From: Lewinella sp050633125
GTDB lineage: Bacteria; Bacteroidota; Bacteroidia; Chitinophagales; Saprospiraceae
Direction of reading: 5' to 3'
Length of the DNA stretch: 64,000 nt
NCBI RefSeq assembly: GCF_050633125.1
Contig: NZ_JBOEFX010000012.1
Location: forward strand, 12,891 to 76,890
A model generated the notes under the pieces. That model saw only the letters and a list, made by a program, of their open reading frames with translations, was not told the DNA's origin and made no database searches. Positions 62,478 through 64,000 of this stretch are shown here, one piece after another. Position 1 is the first letter of the stretch. The number at the start of each line of letters is the position of its first letter. Both the position numbers and the translations under genes were made by a program.

Positions 62478-64000
62478 ATGACCAAAGCGAACTTTACGCT
62501 TAAAAACATGACGCAGTGGGGCCTAGGCCTTTTGCTCATGCTGGCTCTGCCGATCTTGGGTCTTGCCCAGACAACGCAGACCTTCTCTGGTGCTGGTTTA
62601 CCTACTCCTGTTCCTCCTGTAGGAACATCAGGTACGACAGTAGTTACGACCGACGTTACCTTGAGTGGTGTTATTGGTACGAACGCTTCTGTAGACCGAG
62701 TACTTCTTGATATCACCCACACTTTTGACGGGGATTTAGATATCACTCTCATTTCTCCAATGGGAACATCAATCCTTCTTACGGCTAGTAATGGCGGTGG
62801 TGGTGATAACTACACGCAAACTGTATTTGAGGATGGATTTCCATGTATCGAAACTGGCACAGCTCCTTACACTGGTACATTTGGGCCAGAAGGTGATGAC
62901 GGTGCTGGTGGTATCGAAGGTGACTGTACCCAAAACAATGTTTTTGCCACTGTATTTGATGGTGAAGAAATTAATGGTACTTGGACCTTGAATATCGAAG
63001 ATACTGTTGGTGGTGACAGTGGTGAGATCACTCAGTTCGACCTTACGGTTACTGTAGAAGATGCTCCTGTTGATCCTGACTGTCCTTTCATGCCTTATGA
63101 CGGTGAAATTGGCTGTATTGCTAATGTTAACGTTACTTTAGGTGCTGATTGTACTGCTCGTATCACTCCTCAGATGGTTCTGACGGGTGCTAACGTTGAT
63201 TGTGCAGAGAACATTTTCATTCTTGTAGACGGAACCAACTCTGATGTAATCAGTGGTTGTGGTACGCACACTTACGTTGCTGAAATCTATGACGCATTTG
63301 ACAACTTGGCTTACACTTGTTGGGGTAATGTCTTCGCTGAAGACAAGACCGACCCTGTTGTTGAGTGTCCTGCTAATACCAGCACTGTAACCCAGGAATA
63401 CGAAGCTTACAAGGCAAGTGGTACGCTTGAAGCAACTGATGCTTTATTGAACTTCAACAACTATAGCTGTTTAAACCAAGGCTTCTTGGTAGACGGTGAG
63501 CACAACTACGACGTAGTAACATTCACTACGCCTGATTATGCTACTCCTGTTGATGTATACACGATCTTGATGGATTCTGACTGGGGTGACGGAAGCATGT
63601 TCCTATTCCAGGGTGATTTCGATCCTGCATCTCCATGTGAGAACCTCATCGGTTCTTCTGATGATGCTTTCGTACCTGGTGGCAATATTTTCGACCCAGC
63701 ACTACGTATGAGCCTGCCATTACAGCCCAATACGAGCTACACCTTGGTATTGACCAACTGGTTGACGACTCAGTTTGGTGATTGGTCTGTTGCTATTTAT
63801 TCTGACGAGAACGTTGGTTTGATTGGTGGTGATTTCACTGCTATGACTATGACCGAAACTCGTGATTTGGTATGTGAAGACATCAACTTCATCCACTTCC
63901 AGACACCTCAGTCTTGGATTGCTGGTGCTGATGGTGTACTGGACTTCAATGCTACGCGCAACACCTTCTTTGGAGGAAGCACTGCTGCATTGAATGCATT
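62478..64000 (+). CDS. Large secreted surface protein with P-domain-like module, partial at window end
   Basis: Frame from the ATG at 62478 open to the window end (over 507 residues). A signal peptide (QWGLGLLLMLALPILGLAQ) is followed by a proprotein-convertase P-domain-like beta module: SVDRVLLDITHTFDGDLDITLISPMGT, then GEEINGTWTLNIEDTVGGDSGEITQFDLTV (about 60-190). A Cys-rich HYR-like part (CPFMPYDGEIGCIANVNVTL...) and a beta-sandwich with ILMDSDWGDGSMFLFQGDFDP follow. It looks like a T9SS surface protein, but its C-terminal sorting domain is outside the window. Confidence 0.85.
   Translation, partial: MTKANFTLKNMTQWGLGLLLMLALPILGLAQTTQTFSGAGLPTPVPPVGTSGTTVVTTDVTLSGVIGTNASVDRVLLDITHTFDGDLDITLISPMGTSILLTASNGGGGDNYTQTVFEDGFPCIETGTAPYTGTFGPEGDDGAGGIEGDCTQNNVFATVFDGEEINGTWTLNIEDTVGGDSGEITQFDLTVTVEDAPVDPDCPFMPYDGEIGCIANVNVTLGADCTARITPQMVLTGANVDCAENIFILVDGTNSDVISGCGTHTYVAEIYDAFDNLAYTCWGNVFAEDKTDPVVECPANTSTVTQEYEAYKASGTLEATDALLNFNNYSCLNQGFLVDGEHNYDVVTFTTPDYATPVDVYTILMDSDWGDGSMFLFQGDFDPASPCENLIGSSDDAFVPGGNIFDPALRMSLPLQPNTSYTLVLTNWLTTQFGDWSVAIYSDENVGLIGGDFTAMTMTETRDLVCEDINFIHFQTPQSWIAGADGVLDFNATRNTFFGGSTAALNA

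Overview
The window looks like a chromosomal stretch of a Bacteroidota bacterium, most likely of the Saprospiria (Lewinella/Haliscomenobacter type). Supporting signs are SusC/SusD pairs, a TonB receptor/DUF4249 pair, type IX secretion (T9SS) sorting tails of both type A and type B, PorP/SprF and OmpA/PD40 proteins, many lipoproteins, and TAnnTTTG promoter motifs. No rRNA, tRNA, phage, IS element or CRISPR array was found. One assembly gap (Ns) lies at 37314-37469.

Layout. 1-6.8 kb: SulP anion transporter, TetR regulator, DUF1684 lipoprotein, a secreted rhodanese, an FMN-dependent lactate-oxidase-type enzyme and a rhodanese lipoprotein. 7-10.3 kb: TonB receptor plus DUF4249 lipoprotein. 10.3-20.9 kb: a six-gene minus-strand run (SGNH hydrolase, DASS anion symporter, SusC, SusD, lamin-tail-domain lipoprotein, alpha/beta-hydrolase lipoprotein) that reads as one uptake and de-esterification locus. 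21-29.2 kb: a membrane-anchored HTH protein, a NAPE-PLD-like metallo-hydrolase, a WD40-caspase protein, a 2OG-Fe(II) oxygenase, an unknown protein and ArfB. 29.4-37.3 kb: a T9SS cargo protein, an AraC regulator, a lectin closely resembling the cyanobacterial antiviral lectin MVL, an OmpA protein, a CstB-like persulfide dioxygenase/sulfurtransferase and a membrane protein. 37.5-54.1 kb: a gliding/T9SS surface region with a ~2,380-residue SprB-like adhesin, PorP/SprF, an OmpA/PD40 protein, a radical SAM protein, a TPR protein, a methyltransferase and a PorE-like protein. 54.1-64 kb: HipA/HipB toxin-antitoxin pair, a membrane protein, TIGR02757, an aspartoacylase-family protein, a PadR regulator with a PspC/GIN protein split by an A9 frameshift, and the start of a large secreted P-domain protein that runs off the window.

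Working together. The 38-54 kb genes plausibly build, export and anchor a giant surface adhesin. Several of their start codons are preceded by copies of one hairpin element whose copies show compensatory base changes. The minus-strand 10-21 kb run plausibly binds an ester-bearing ligand, moves it across the outer membrane, removes ester groups and imports the released (di)carboxylate or similar anion. Sulfur chemistry recurs (two exported rhodaneses, a CstB-like fusion, SulP). Intergenic DNA carries several distinct families of palindromic repeats. All functional calls come from reading the sequence and from memory of protein families; no database search was run.
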